From the NCBI GenBank assembly GCA_946699065.1, contig CAMPDV010000005.1, positions 2,046,001-2,110,000 on the forward strand: 64,000 nt of DNA, written 5' to 3'. The DNA is from Loxodes magnus. Lineage: Eukaryota; Ciliophora; Karyorelictea; Loxodida; Loxodidae. Positions within the stretch are counted from its first letter, which is position 1; every line of letters begins with the position of its first letter. Shown here piece after piece: positions 12,121 through 25,370 of this stretch. Under the pieces are notes generated by a model. The model worked only from the letters and a program-made list of their open reading frames with translations. It made no database searches and was not told the origin of the DNA. Made by a program: the position numbers and the translations under genes.

Positions 12121-12565
12121 AGTGTTAAGGAAGGGACTGTTATCTTAATAGATGCCTACCTGATGTATGTTAAGTGCACATCATCACTAATCTTTTCTTT
12201 TTGCTTATGTCTTTTTGGGCTTTCCTATCGTCTCGCCTGGACCCATTTCTCGGCTTTATAGGCGAATATCGCCATCCAGTCCGTCTTCAACTGGCAGAAA
12301 CCGCCGATCTGCCTAGGTAGCTCCTAAGAGGTGGAGAGATCACTCCAAGGCGGCACCTCGGTCTGAGTTAGTAGGAGGTGTAATTGAGTCCCTTAGTTGG
12401 GAAGTCCAAGGATGAATGCACCACAGAGTGCACAAGTTGTTGAGGGAAGGTATTTAAGCCTTTCTGTGGCTTATTTCTCATCACGGGGATTGCATCTTCA
12501 TCGCAAGTCCCTTTAAACCTGCTGAAGGTCCCTTGTGCATCTCAGGTCCCATTTCCACCCTCTTT
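12121..12565. other. isolated GC-rich, structured island; possible ncRNA
   Basis: About 440 bp near 48 percent G+C inside DNA that is about 80 percent A+T. It holds several exact or near-exact hairpins: GGCGA/TCGCC (about 12260-12273), TGCAC/GTGCA (about 12417-12432), GAGGTG with CACCTC, and CCACAG with CTGTGG. A minus-strand frame is open through the island under TGA = Trp, but it looks like no known protein and its codon use is unlike the host genes. I compared it by eye with 5S, U2, U3, SRP and RNase P signatures and found no consistent match. Candidates are a structured RNA, a SINE-like repeat, or transferred DNA. Strand unknown. Confidence 0.4.
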
Positions 12566-15036
12566 AATTTCAATTATAAAAAGGCTTCTAATTATAAACT
12601 GATTATGTAAAGCAAAGGTTCAAAATTTCTTAATATTAAGTTTATAATAATCCCTAAATAAAGCAATACTTTTAGTTAATTTTATTTTTTTAATTTATAA
12701 TCTAAAGCATTAAATAATAATTTTATAAGAAATATAAGTGATAAAAATTGTTTTTAAGCTTTAGATAAGATCAAAAAGTAAAAAAATTTATCAATTAGAG
12801 TTAAAATAAATAAAGCCAAAACACTTTATTTTTATACAAATTTTTCTATGTTTTTTTCAAATTTTTAAAATTATTCTCTAAATAAAAAAAAGAATTGTGG
12901 GTTGGTGGAGATGTAGATATTTAATTTATTTTTCAAATTTTGGAAAATAATTTTTATTTTTTTAATTAGCTTTAAATGTATTTTGATATTTATGAAAATT
13001 AAAAAAATACGGTTAATAGGAGAAATGTTACATTCTGACTCTTTTTCTATTTATCTTTAATTAAATTCCCTCAAGTATTTTCACTTTATTTTATATTCTT
13101 TCTTCGAGATTTAATTTCTAAATTATCTTCTTGGGACTTTTAACGAAGAAAAGAAAATTGAGTATGAAAATATTAAATATAAAGTGAACTAAAGATAAAT
13201 TAACGCTAATAAATTATTACTATTATTCTATTTCATTAAATTAAATGTCAAACAAATAATTCCTAACTTAGCTTAGAATATCTAAGTTGTATAATTTTAG
13301 ACTATTAAAGCTTAAACTAAAATATTCGTTAGCTTATTATTATATTTTAAAATTCCAACAATTTTATAATTCTAAATTTAGGACATAAATTTAAAGAAAG
13401 AGGAGAGGTTAAAAAGCATTAGTAAAATTTAAAGCATCTTAGCTTAATTAATACAAATAAGCAATAAAATCCTTATGTTTATATTCTACCTTACCTAGCA
13501 ACTTTATCATTAATATAAACTAATTTTATTAGATTTAACAATATTACATCTCATAGATACCAAGGTGTTAATGATATTATTTTTATTTATTTTTTATCCT
13601 AAAGAGTAAAGAGTAAAGAGTAAAGACTTAGAAACACAAATTTTTGTTTAACTTTAATAATATTTAAGTTTAATTTATCTACTTTACATATTGTGAATAG
13701 ACTAATTAAAGCTTAAATGATATAGTTAAAAGTATAATTTTGAAAGGTTATATAAAAGAGTCCTCTTTGATTCAGCTTTTCCAATTAATTCATTAAAAAA
13801 ATATAGTTGCTTTAAACAATTTTCATTCACAAATTGATATTCTAGGTATAAAATATTTAAAAATATTTTATTAATTGAAGCTTTGGAGGATTAAGAATCA
13901 TAAAGGTAAAAGAACATAGACATAAAAAAATGTTAAAAAGAAAAAATTGAAAAATAAGTTTTTTCTTAAGTTAAAATGCATGATTATAGCTAAAGAAGTA
14001 AACTAAATTTGTATATAAATATTTTAGCAAGAATAAAATAAAATTGATTGGTGCCTGCTTTTAGAATAAAAAAGATAAAGATAAAAATTAATGAGATAAT
14101 CCTTAATCTAATTTAAGAAAATCAAATATGAAATGTTAAAACATTTTTAATCTATTAATTGGTTAAAAAACCTCATAAATATTCCTTTAAGCATCAACCT
14201 TAAAGGGTTTTATATTAGTTAAGCTTTTATGATATAATAACTCTCAACTTAGATATTATGAACACATAAAAAATAAATATCTTTATTATACATTAGGCTG
14301 TCTGTCATTTTATTAAATTTTCTTTGCTATTTATTATAAATAAAATTATATCCTCTAGATGGGAAAATGTGATAGATAAAAAATAAAAAATCCTTCAAAG
14401 AAGTTTCTCTCTCTTCATTGATTAACTACAAATATAAATTTAAAAATTAATTATTAGCATAATTATAATAAATGACTTACTCCTTTTACCATAAATCATA
14501 ACTTAAATTCTTAAAGTACTTTATTTGCTTTTCCTAAATTTAGCTAAAATAAAAGATAGACTAAATAATTATAAAATAAGTTTATTAATAAAGCTTTTAG
14601 TAGTTTTTGTTTTTTATATTAAGTTTAAGTTTTAGAAATTATTTATTTTTAATTTAGATTTGATATGTCATTAAGCATATTTAGTTAAAAAGAACTATCT
14701 ATATTTATGTTTATATCATATTTCCTTTATTTATTATATTTTTCTGATTGAATGTCTTTCTATTTTTTAAGCAACAAAAATAACTTTCTCAATTTTACAA
14801 AACAGGTTTCAGTCATTTATATATAGAAATAATTGGTTTATTTAATTTTAAGAAAGATGTATAATTAGAACCTATTAAGCGAGACCTAAATTTAATTAAA
14901 TAACTTTCTCTTAAAATGTTAGCGATCAAGCAGTTCAGAAGCTTTCTGATTTTTTTTAATTCCATGTAATTGATAAAAAATTTTTATTTAATGACAATTT
15001 TAAAAGATAAAATGTTAAGTATTTTAATAAGTTGAT
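12566..15036. other. AT-rich intergenic DNA downstream of the receptor gene
   Basis: About 2.5 kb with no recognised gene. Contains a short 7-bp tandem repeat at 13601-13627. Confidence 0.45.
13601..13627. repeat. 7-bp tandem repeat (AAAGAGT)n
   Basis: Just under four exact copies of AAAGAGT. Simple slippage repeat, no evident function. Confidence 0.9.
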
Positions 15037-18000
15037 TCATTCTTTATATTTTTCCTCCTCACTCGCTAAATCAATGGGGTATATCACTTCCTACTTTATT
15101 TAAAATTATTAAGGCTTGTTTACTACCTTTTTTTAAAATATCTACGTACTATTAGAAAAATCTATATCTTACTTAAGTATAAATTCACTCTTGACTTTGC
15201 TAAAGATAGAATTTTGCGACTCGATTACTGAAAAATTTCTATCCGTCATACTTTGCGTAAAATCGAGAGAAAAGTTTTTTTCAATTTTTTCAATTTTTTC
15301 TTCTTCTTTTTATGGTGCATTTAAGGAATTGATACTAATAAATTAATTAGCATTTATAAGATCTTTTAGAAATAATTATTATCGCTTTGAAATTTTGCGC
15401 TTTTCGTCTGCAGTATCTCTTACATTTTGAACTAAAGAACTTCTTTCAATCTGAATTCTCTAATTCATGTTTTTTACATGTTCTTTTAGTATATTTATAT
15501 TAGCCTTCAACTTGAAAGCAAATCTGAATAAATTTACCAAGTCAGGTTCTATTTACTTCAGCAGCTTCGGGAATTTTACTATAATAGTTATGCCAACTAA
15601 TACGTTTAATAAAAGTCCAACCAATAGTACGATTAGTAACGTTTCCCTTGTTTTTTCACTACTGTTAATTGATATTGCTATAAGAGTTGAAATGAATGAA
15701 ATAGTTGTATAAGAAATAAATAGCAACCAATTGATTTTATTGTAAGTAAGAGGCTTTTTGATGAGAATTATGATAGCTATAATGAAAAATAAGACAGCAT
15801 AGACTATTGCATATATCTACGGGTAGTAACTCCTTAGCAATTAGTTTAATACTACTAAAGAAATCTAAATTGAGTTCTTTATTATAATGTACCATGACTG
15901 CTATTTTATATGCAAAATGTTTCCCTATAGCTCTTACCAATGTGGACATACTAATATTACTAATGGAATATATGCTACTAAAGAAATGCTTGCTACTATT
16001 ATTGTTGCTATATGTGTTGTTGAAAAGCATTATTTAGAACAGTCTAAATCCAAAAATACCTCAGAAAGGTTTAGTTTGAGATCCAAGTTTTTATCTAGTC
16101 CATATGAGCATTTATAAATCATAGTTAGAGCGAAAAGAACAGGCATCAGGGTAATCTCAATAAAGAAGGAGGAAAATACGTAAGAAATGTTTCCTATCTT
16201 CCTAAGTATTCAATGTTTTTTGTACTTCACCTCAAATTTAAGTAAGAAGGCGAATATTAAGATAACTGTAAAAAATGCAAAAATAATGCAGATATAGCAA
16301 CTTATTCAGAACATTATATTGCTTGTTTTTAAGTTTACGAAATTCAGAGTAGTAATTGAAAAAAAAAAAGCTATTTTTTAGGGTAATAACGTATCTAAAC
16401 TAGGTCCTAAAGAAATATACTAAGCAAATTAAGTGAGCAGCGTAAACAAAAAAAGCTCATCTGCGTTACTAAGTCACTTTTCTTATTTAAGTTCTTCATA
16501 CTTATTGCTTTTCCAAATCTTAATTCCGTAAATCATTACTAAGCAGTTCAGTACTAAAATCATAATCGATTCTATAATTATCACTACATAACCTTCATGA
16601 TAACTTAGTACTCTTCGTTCCGAAAAATCGCAATTTTTGTCGAAAATTGAAAATGAATCAGTTGGTGTATCAGTCGTATTGTCGTTTCATTAAGGATATT
16701 TTTAATAGTTGTTCCACACAATAGCACAAGTCTAACAGTACTAAAGATAATTTATAAAGTGCAAATTTCAGTTGGAATCATAGGAGTTTATTATAAAATC
16801 ATAATTTTCGATATCTCTAAAAGTTTTAGTTTTATGAAATTTAACTTTTCCGGTACACCCATGAAAAGCAACATTTCTCATATTTTTTATAAATTCTTGT
16901 GGATTATAAAAATTTTAACCATGCAATAAGGTTTCTCTTATTCCATATGCTATTATTATTGGCTACTCTATATAATAGCATGAGGAGATAGTTATCTGCT
17001 GACATTTGTTTTGGACTTCTTTTAATTTCTAGCCTTCTTCTCCGACATATTCTTATAAAGTTATTGTTATAGAGCCTTACAATAATCTTTTAACCATTTT
17101 TAGTTACTCTGGATTTTAAGTACTATTAATTTAAGTCTCTATTATATTAGCCAGGAATAAAAGAATAAAATTTGAATCTCCTTCCTTTCAGCCATATTCT
17201 TGTAGTTTTTAGGATATTTTTAAAATAAAATTTGGACCAGGAGAAGTCAAAATTATTTTAATTTCCTTTTTCATTATTTAATATGCGAGCTCATCGAAGA
17301 AGGATTAGTTGAAGACTTAGTATAATTATATGAAAGTGGTTTCATTTTAGTTTAATATCACTTTGCTGGTATTATGAGCTCACTCCTTTAGTTAATCATG
17401 AACTTTTAAATTTCAAGGTTCCATAAATTCGTAAAAAAGGCCAAATTGATTTCATCCATTTTTCTTTATAAATTTCATTTGCATTTATCCGAAGAATTCC
17501 CAGGACACATAGTTGTTAAAAACATTTTGGTATTTGTAAATATCTGAAAGTCAGTCATCTCTGCTCATTTGCATAAAAGGAACTTATACTTTCATTTCGC
17601 TTAGAATGAAATATGCATATATCCAGCTACCCATTAAGAAGCTTGTTATATGAGCTACTCCTATTTCAAAATAGTTTTCAATAAAAACTTATAAAGTCAG
17701 ATTAGTATCAGACAAAAGTCCCCCATAAGTAAGAGGATTAGCTTTAAGTATTTACTTTTATAAAATTTAAGTTTCTTGATTTATATAATCAACAATACAG
17801 GGAGTAAACTTAGTAGGGAGTATAAGAGTTGGTTATTACTCTCAATCGTCTAGTATTTCCATGTTGGTTGAATAAGAAAATTATATTGTAAATTTTTCAG
17901 AAGGAGGAGTTAAGCTTGGTCCAGGATAAATGACCTGGTTTAACGAACTTATTTTGTTGCCTTCAATTTCAAAAACCTCGATGGGTTAATTTTTCTGCTA

Positions 18001-19188
18001 ATTGAAAACTGAAAACAGAGGAATAATTTGATTCTATTTGAAATATTATCCTTATAGCAATTTAAAGATATCCATGAAATTGTTATTTGGATAGATGGCT
18101 TCTATTTTTTTGATACTATCTAAAAAGAACAGGATACTATTAATATAGTAAGCTGTAAATTCGAAGTAGGTTTCTGGTATAAATGATTTAGGAGCAAGTG
18201 TTAAAATTCCGTTTTCTAATATGCTAAGGTGTATTTTGGATTATTTTTATATCAACTTTATCATATTTTGGTTTATAAGGCTAGAAGATTCTAACCCTAA
18301 AATTCATACATATTCAAAGTTGGTCATATGATAGATAGTAGCAATGCTTAGAAAATAGGCTTATCAACAGACTTCAGCTTAGATTAAAATTATTTTAGAT
18401 CCTTAAACTCTTAGAATTCTAGAAATTTAGTCTAGAGTTTTATTCTAAACTTACTCATCAAAGCATTAAGTGCTCTATAAACTGAAGTGAGAACTTAAAG
18501 GAATGTTTACAGAAGCAACCACTTATATTTTGGTTTGGTCAATAAAGCTTAAAGGCTTGAAAAATCTTTCATCTTACTAGTTAACATATGAAATTTGATG
18601 AAATTTCAAGGCTTATAGTAATAACTATAAGGCTTCTCCCTCTTGCTTATAAGTTGGCATTATTCAATATAAATTTTAACCTTCAAATCCTTAGTCTACT
18701 CTATAAGCAACTAAATGCAAGGTTCCCATAGAATTATAGTTTATAGTTTTAGTGAGGAGTTTGTTGAACGTCACATCCAAAATGATTTCGATATTCAAAT
18801 TTTTCACATGTTCCTAAATTTCTTAAGCTACCAAAGCCTAATTTTTGATTTCATAAGGAATTGGTACAAATTCAGAATTGTTAAACTTACTAGTAAATAT
18901 CTATAAAAGCACCAGATCAGACAAGAAGGTAATCGTATGATTAGATTTTACAACTAGTAAATTTAAGGAACTCATTTATTGCAAAGCTGTTAGAAGGATA
19001 AGTGCTAGCAACATTATTATGAAAATGCTAAAAATTAAGAATGTTTAGCTTCAATTTAATGCAACTTAAGTTTTAAAAATAAAAGCAAAATCCACTAACA
19101 CTAAAAATGCCATGGAAATCAAAATCATATAATTAATAAAAGAATTAAACTTAGTTAATAAGAAGTCTCTCATCCTTTATAGGACCAT
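15037..19188 (-). CDS. Venus-flytrap-like multi-pass membrane receptor
   Basis: About 1383 residues, one uninterrupted frame from ATG 19188-19186 to TGA 15039-15037. Two hydrophobic segments open the protein (about 16-40 and 50-72). The second begins MLLALILLTALQQ, so the real start may be ATG 19014-19012 with a signal peptide. Residues about 80-840 resemble type I periplasmic-binding (ANF-receptor) domains: an IYPGPSLTPPS turn near 420, LLQGSITITLQEYVG, GCTGKVKF and FRDIENY. From about 868 follow at least seven hydrophobic spans, beginning VVIIIESIMILVLNCLVMIY, and a charged cytoplasmic tail of about 150 residues. This order is that of class C GPCR-like receptors known in ciliates and amoebae. 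The ligand is unknown. About 15 in-frame TGA (Trp) against about 7 TGG; the last lies 1.17 kb before the stop. Standard-code ORFs at 15467, 15887 and 18715 (plus) and 15737 (minus) are shadows. Confidence 0.85.
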
Positions 19189-22100
19189 ATCTTATCATAG
19201 ACTAGTTATTAGATGAAGCTAAAAGAAGTTAATAAGTTTAAGCTTTCATTATATTTAATAATAGCTTAATTTTTTTCTAACTGAAAAAAGAAATAGAATT
19301 TTATTTTCAATTTTTTAATTTAATGAGTTGTAGACATTTAAATATGAAATATACCTAAGGAAATAAAAATAAATTCTTTATGATACATAGAAAATTAGTT
19401 AATAGCTCCGAATTACGTATGTAAATACAGTTCTAGATAATTAATTAGTTTGTAAAAAATGGAAAAATTAAGTTAAAAAGCTCAAGAATAATAAATAAAT
19501 TTTAAGGTATTTTTCATACTAAGGGGTCTATTTATCTTAGTTATAAATCTAAATACATTTTTAAAATAAGCAATAGAATCTATTGATTATATACAAGAGT
19601 GTATAACTATTAATAATTAGTTTTAGTTATTTTATTATTTATAATAAACAGATTCATTCAGATAAAAACTATTTCTAGAATCTGAAGATATTTTTTAAGC
19701 TTACACATGAGTTTAATATAAAATAGCTCTTAAAGCTTATCTGTGACAAAATAGCAAAGAATTATTAAGAAGATTTCGGAAATTTTTATTAGATTTGCTT
19801 CAAATAAAGTAAAATATAATCTATCTTGTATATTTATTCTAATGAATGCTAGATTGAACGATTAAATTACTATATTTATTAATAGCTTAATCATCTTTTT
19901 TTTGCAAAACCTATAAAAAAGGTTTAATTTAAAAAATTAAGACTTTTATAGATGTTTTATTTGGCAAATTATAGAGCTTAATAGTTATAAAATTAAAATA
20001 TATCGATTTCGTTTTAATATAATATAGAGATAAATTTTATTTTCATTTTTGAAAATTCATTAAGTTTATAAAAATTTCTCTTGCTACTCTAGGAAATAAA
20101 TCAGAAGATATAATTTTTCTGCTTTAAAAATTAAAAAATTTTAAGCTAAAGCAAGTCTTTACGATCTTATTATTTTAAATCCTTTAATAAAGCGATAAAG
20201 GTTCTTATAATTTTTGTTTAAATGTTAAAATAATTGAATTATATGTTTTCTACCTTTGAAATTGTAATAGTTTTTTTATTCATTTTTATTTTTATATAAA
20301 GATAATAAAGTATTAAATTATATTATTTTAATTTTCCTAAGAAATTCAAATAATTAATTTGAGAATACTTGGTAATTATTGCTGATTATCTATTTATCTT
20401 CTAAGCTTGATCTAATAATCTTATATTTATAAAGGATAAAAATATTTAAGTTATTTGAGATAAATTTATATTGCAGCTCATTTCTTTTTTAATTTATTTT
20501 AGTTTAATTTATTTTTAATTTAAATTCGCTAGAAAATTGTGAAGCGCTTTTTGCCAAACTTCCAAAAGTTAAACCATTTCAAATTTTTTATTTTTGGTTA
20601 TATGTCTAAAGTACAACAGATGGGATTAATAAAATGAATTATTTTATCTTTTACATTTGTATATCGAATCAATTAGTCACAGAATTTAGAATTATTAATC
20701 TACTTTATGGTAAATTCTTTTTCCCCTTAATTTAAATAAAAAATAATATACAAACATGCATGCAAATTTTATTTTATACCTATGATATTTTAAGTCAATA
20801 CGCAAATAGAGTTTTTCATAAGAATATCAATAATAGAGCAAATAAACTTTAATCTTTTTACTTAATTATTTCTTTAATTTAGAACATTTCTTACCAACTT
20901 CGGAATATCATTTTCTCATTAAACTAGTATCTTCATATGGAAAAATTTTTTGCTTAAATTGTTAAAAATTTAATTTCTTCTTTGATATATTGGAAAGTAA
21001 TTAAACCTAAGATTAAAGCCGAAAGATTTTATCTTAATAAATCATTTTTAGTTTATTCCTTTTCATTGTGATTTAATTATAGTAATAAATCTAAAGATAT
21101 AATCATAAAATTAAAGGAAATAAGATAGCTATTTTAGAAATTTTTTAATATATTTAATTATTTGAAACATATCTGAAAAGCTTTTAATAAGGAGATAATT
21201 AACTTAGTGGATATATTCTAATTAACTTCTGCCATACTTAATTTGATAAAAATAAATAAATAATTATTGGTTTAAGATTTCATATGCTACCATTCAGAGT
21301 TTTTCTTTGCTACTATTATGAAATACTCTAACTTTTTATTCAATAGTGCAAAACTAATATTTATTATATTTAATCTCTTACTTTATATCATAATAAAACA
21401 TTAACTTCATTATTTTCTTAAGGATTTTTTAGCATTAAATCCTTTATTTTTATTTTTCTCTTCTGAGGATTTTTCTAGTTGTTTATGCCAGATGTTTTTT
21501 AATGGTTTTATCTTCCACTATATTAAACTTGCTAGTCATTACTACATCATAGAATTATATCTTCTAAGAAATATTTATCTTCTATACATTTATCTAAATA
21601 TATCAATTATTATAAATAATTATTTTAATTTATTTATTTAATTGTATATTTGATGGCTAGCTTTTTAGAAAAACAAAAACGTAATCATTAAAAAATATAA
21701 TAAAAATCCAATTAGATGTTTTATATAATCAAACTGAGATAGCACCAAACGCTTGCTATATTTATTAACAGAAATAATTAAAGAAATACGAAAATCTATA
21801 AGAGGTTTTATTCTATAATTAGTAAAGTTATTTTTCATAAAATTAAAATTCTTTTTGATATACAAAAGCTCTAGAGATTCTATAGTAAATTTATGTTAAA
21901 TTAATCTTAAAATAAAGCTTAATAAATAATTTACTTTAGATAGGATTTATTATATTGAGAAATTTTGGATTTTTACTAAATTTGAATTAATTTAAAAATG
22001 ATTTAAATATTATTTATTAATGAAAAATTTTAAAATTCTTTATTTTCATGAAGTATCTATTTATCATATCTATTTTTCACCAAAATAATAAAAAATTTGA

Positions 22101-23098
22101 ATAGAGATAAATGATAAAAATATCTATAATTAGAATTTAAATATAGAACTTTGTTCAAACAATTGGATTATAATTATTTTAATAAATAATAGCTTAACCT
22201 TCTTTTTTAATCCTTTTATTTAATATACTTTTATTCTGTGGATGTGATTTAAATTTTTTTTATAATAACTATTAATTTTTATGATTTTAAAGCAAATTTA
22301 TAAATCTAATTTATTATTAAACTAATTTGCTATAACTATTAAAAATTTATATTTAAAACTTAATTTTAGTTTAATTTTTTTAAGTTTTCTAAATAACATG
22401 CTCTCTAAATTATACTTTTTAAATTAAAAAATATAAAATTTTTTCTTTATCAATTATTTTCTCCTTTTTTCATCTTCTTAGCGTTTTAAATATAATATCT
22501 TGTAAAAAAATTATCTAGATTATCTCAATTTTTAACTTTAGGAATTAAAGATAATGGAACATTTGCATTTTTGGACGAATGAATTAAATTTTTATTATTA
22601 TAGAAGTATATCACTATAACTTAAATAATCTTAACTTAAGAAAATAGTTTGATTGAAATAGTTAAATCTCTTTAAAATATTTTCTTACATTAATCAAGAA
22701 TATCAAGTTTTATGATAATTATTGTATTTAAAACTTTTAAATATTATAAATATATGGCAAGACAGAAAAAAATAATAATATAAATTAATTTTTATAAATA
22801 AAAATAATCTACTAATAACAAGGGAGTTAAAATAAATTTTTTTTGTAAGGTAAAAAAATTAAAATTTAGGCAAAAAAAATGAATTGATATGTATCTTAAA
22901 AATATAGAAATATCTAAGATTATAAAAAAGTTACTTAAATGAGATAAAAATAAAATTTCAAAGTTTAATTAAAATGAGAAGCAAATGAAATCGAAGCTTT
23001 ATGATTTTTATTTTTATTTCTAATAATTCTTTGTTTTGTAAAACGTAAATTAACTAAAATAATTTTATTAAATTTTCTAGTTAAAAAAATGTAAAATA
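19189..23098. other. AT-rich intergenic DNA
   Basis: About 3.9 kb, mostly above 80 percent A+T. No coding composition, RNA gene or repeated element seen. The minus-strand standard-code ORF 21665-21865 has the composition of its noncoding surroundings. The receptor promoter should be at the left end. Confidence 0.45.
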
Positions 23099-23171
23099 TA
23101 CAGACAGCGGGGATCGAACCCACGACCTACTGCGTGTCGAGCAGTCGTCATAGCCACTAGACCATGTCTGC
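23099..23171 (-). tRNA. tRNA, probably Val (anticodon GAC) with unusual loop
   Basis: A 73-nt cloverleaf on the minus strand. Acceptor GCAGACA pairs with TGTCTGT (first pair G-U), discriminator A. The D arm contains TAGTGG, the anticodon stem is ACTGC/GCAGT, and the T arm GTGGG/CCCGC closes a TTCGATC loop. The anticodon loop is TCGACAC, giving GAC at positions 34-36. Position 33 is C instead of the near-universal U, and a GAC valine tRNA is rare in eukaryotes. The loop resembles valine tRNAs (NACAC). A T run follows on the minus strand. The isotype is uncertain, and a non-functional or altered tRNA is possible. Confidence 0.75.
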
Positions 23172-24293
23172 CTTATTAAATAAACTAAAACTTAATTAAA
23201 AGCTAAATTAACTTCTTTTCATTATTAAGAATGTACTCTGATTTAAAATAAAAAATTTAATTATGAGTTAAATTAAGCAAATATAATCCATAAATAAAAA
23301 AATCATGTTCTTGAATTTTTTACGTTTTTAGTAGATTTAGATTAAAGACATTTAAGTTTTACAATACTTACTCTTCTATCAATTATCTTAAATTATATAA
23401 TTTTTAAATAACAAGTTTCCTTTAATAACTACTAAAGGAATTTTAATTCCTTTAAAGCTTATTCTTAATTCTTTCAAATCAGATTTCTTTATTTATATTC
23501 TGAAATTTAATTATAACTTTATTTACTCCTATATACAACTAAAGAATTGAAAATAGATATTTCTCATGCTATAAAAATGTTTAGTAAATAATCTTAATTT
23601 AATGGATTAATTATTTTTAAGCAAATTTCAAACAGTTTATTGTTTAAAAATAAAGTAAATAATCTTTTACGATTATTAATACTCCTCTAAAGAGTAAGCT
23701 GATAATCTAGAATTATATAACAGTTTATTTCTAGTTTAATAATGATTGCATATACAAATCCTTTTTTAATAATTATTAGTAGAACTTTTGCTTAGAATAT
23801 TTATATTATAATTAAATAATTTTTAAATTAGCTTTTATTTTTAGACAAATAAAGTTGAGATTAAATAGAAATTATTTGATAATTTTATAGTTAGAAAACT
23901 AGTACTTTTACATGAGTAAAATTTAATTATTTTTATAGAAATATTGTAAAAATTAAATATAATTCATTATTTTGTTAAATATAAATATTTTAAATATAAA
24001 AATAGCTTTCTTTTATATTTTTGCTTTATAAACAAAAATTTCTAAAATCTTGTAAAAAAAATTGATTTTTGGTAGAATAAAATGAGAAATTTTTCAAGAA
24101 TAAGAAAGATCTAAATATTAAAAGAAAAAGCATCTTGGAAGTTAATTCACTTTCATAAAGATAACAAGTTTAATAAATTTAAAAAGAAAAAGTATAATAA
24201 TTTAATTGATATTTTTATAATTTTAAGACTAATATAAATTTAAAAGTTTTATTCTAAATTTTATGATTAATAGTTTATTAAATTTTATTATAT
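23172..24293. other. AT-rich DNA
   Basis: No gene, RNA or repeat recognised. Confidence 0.4.
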
Positions 24294-24375
24294 AATTTAA
24301 TTAATTTAATTAATTTAATTAATTTAATTAATTTAATTAATTTAATTAATTTAATTAATTTAATTAATTTAATTT
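24294..24375. repeat. 9-bp minisatellite (AATTTAATT)n
   Basis: About nine near-exact copies of AATTTAATT in a row. It directly abuts the GC-richer repeat body that starts at 24378, so it may be the simple-sequence tail of that element, which runs on the minus strand and would end here. Confidence 0.92.
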
Positions 24376-24377
24376 AT

Positions 24378-24648
24378 ATAGGGTGAACCTTGCCTCTTAA
24401 GGTTACGAGAAGGATTCCCCAAAGATGAACTGACTCACAAGTAAATCTTCTAAGTGTTGGACCAGACTATCTCTTCTTCATGGGTTGGAAATTTCCTGTA
24501 ATCGTCTGTTGGCTTCCTGCGCTTTGGAGAATTGGAACCGCAGCTAGAAGAGAAGATACAAAGGAAATATTGGGAATTTAAAGACTTTAAAATTGACTTT
24601 TTATAGTGCTACGTGCACTTTAATCAAAAAATTTTTTGAATTTATATA
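24378..24648 (-). repeat. GC-richer repeat body with terminal motif, first of a tandem pair
   Basis: GC-richer block. On the minus strand it begins near 24645 with a diverged terminal motif (AGTGCACGTAGCAC, then TATAAAAAGTC) preceded by an ATTT-type simple run, and it ends against the AATTTAATT minisatellite. No recognisable protein in either strand. Next to a second unit with the same motif (24650-24990), head to tail. Confidence 0.5.
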
Positions 24649-24649
24649 A

Positions 24650-24990
24650 ATAAATAATGAAGAGTAATCCTCCATCTGAAACTGATTTAAACTCTGGTAC
24701 CAGGAAGAACCCCAAAGTTGAAGAACAAGGCAAGAGAAGAGAAGACAAGACAAAATCGAAGAGGCACCAAGTAGCATTTATGATGAAAGATGCCAGATTT
24801 TAAGGTCTCTTAGGGTAGCATTCCTATCGCAGCTTTATAGAAGAGTAAACTCGCAGATGAATGCTAGCACTGTGGAAGACTTCAGCAATGAATTTTTTTG
24901 ACTTTAAAAATCTTTATAAAAGATTCTCCCCATTGAGGTGTTACACGCTCTATAATCTCATTTATTTATTTATACTTATATTTGTTATTT
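24650..24990 (-). repeat. GC-richer repeat body with terminal motif, second of a tandem pair
   Basis: On the minus strand it starts near 24970 with TATAGAGCGTGTAACACCTC, preceded by (TAAA)-type simple sequence, and continues TTTATAAAGATTTTTAAAGTC, similar to the sequence after the motif in other copies. About 60 bp in its middle (about 24770-24830, plus strand GATGAAAGATGCCAGA and AAGGTCTCTTAGGGTA) recur in diverged form at 57670-57730, so the body is itself a dispersed repeat. Confidence 0.55.
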
Positions 24991-25370
24991 TATAATGTAA
25001 AAACTAATTAATTTACACTTATATTTACAATATTTTCTTTCAAAAAATTTAATAATAACAATCTTTTATAGAAATATTAAATTACTAACTTAGTTTTTTT
25101 AAACAAATATCAAGAATAAACTTCAATAATTTTAGATTTAATATTTTAATTTATTTTATTGTAATAATCTTAATTTTATTTGCTTTATCTTAGAAAAAAT
25201 AAAATCTATTATAAAATTTCTAAAATTAGAAATAGTTCTTTTTGTGTTTCTAAGAAATTAAATATAAATAAATTGTAGAATAAATAAAGAAAATATTATT
25301 TTATTTCATTTCATATTTAAAATTTTCTCTTTTTTAATTATATTTGAAATAAATCTCATTTTAAATGTTT
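24991..25370. other. AT-rich DNA
   Basis: No feature recognised. Confidence 0.35.

Noticed and set aside
12240-12275. Similarity of TTCTCGGCTTTATAGGC to the start of U2 snRNA
   Set aside because: Only about 15 bases resemble it; branch-site recognition sequence and Sm site do not follow.
12390-12440. GGGAAGTCC as an RNase P conserved region
   Set aside because: The partner region would lie upstream instead of downstream and the P4 pairing cannot be formed.
15467-16117. Plus-strand ORFs opposite the receptor gene
   Set aside because: Antisense shadows of the minus-strand receptor, which has continuous domain-level support.
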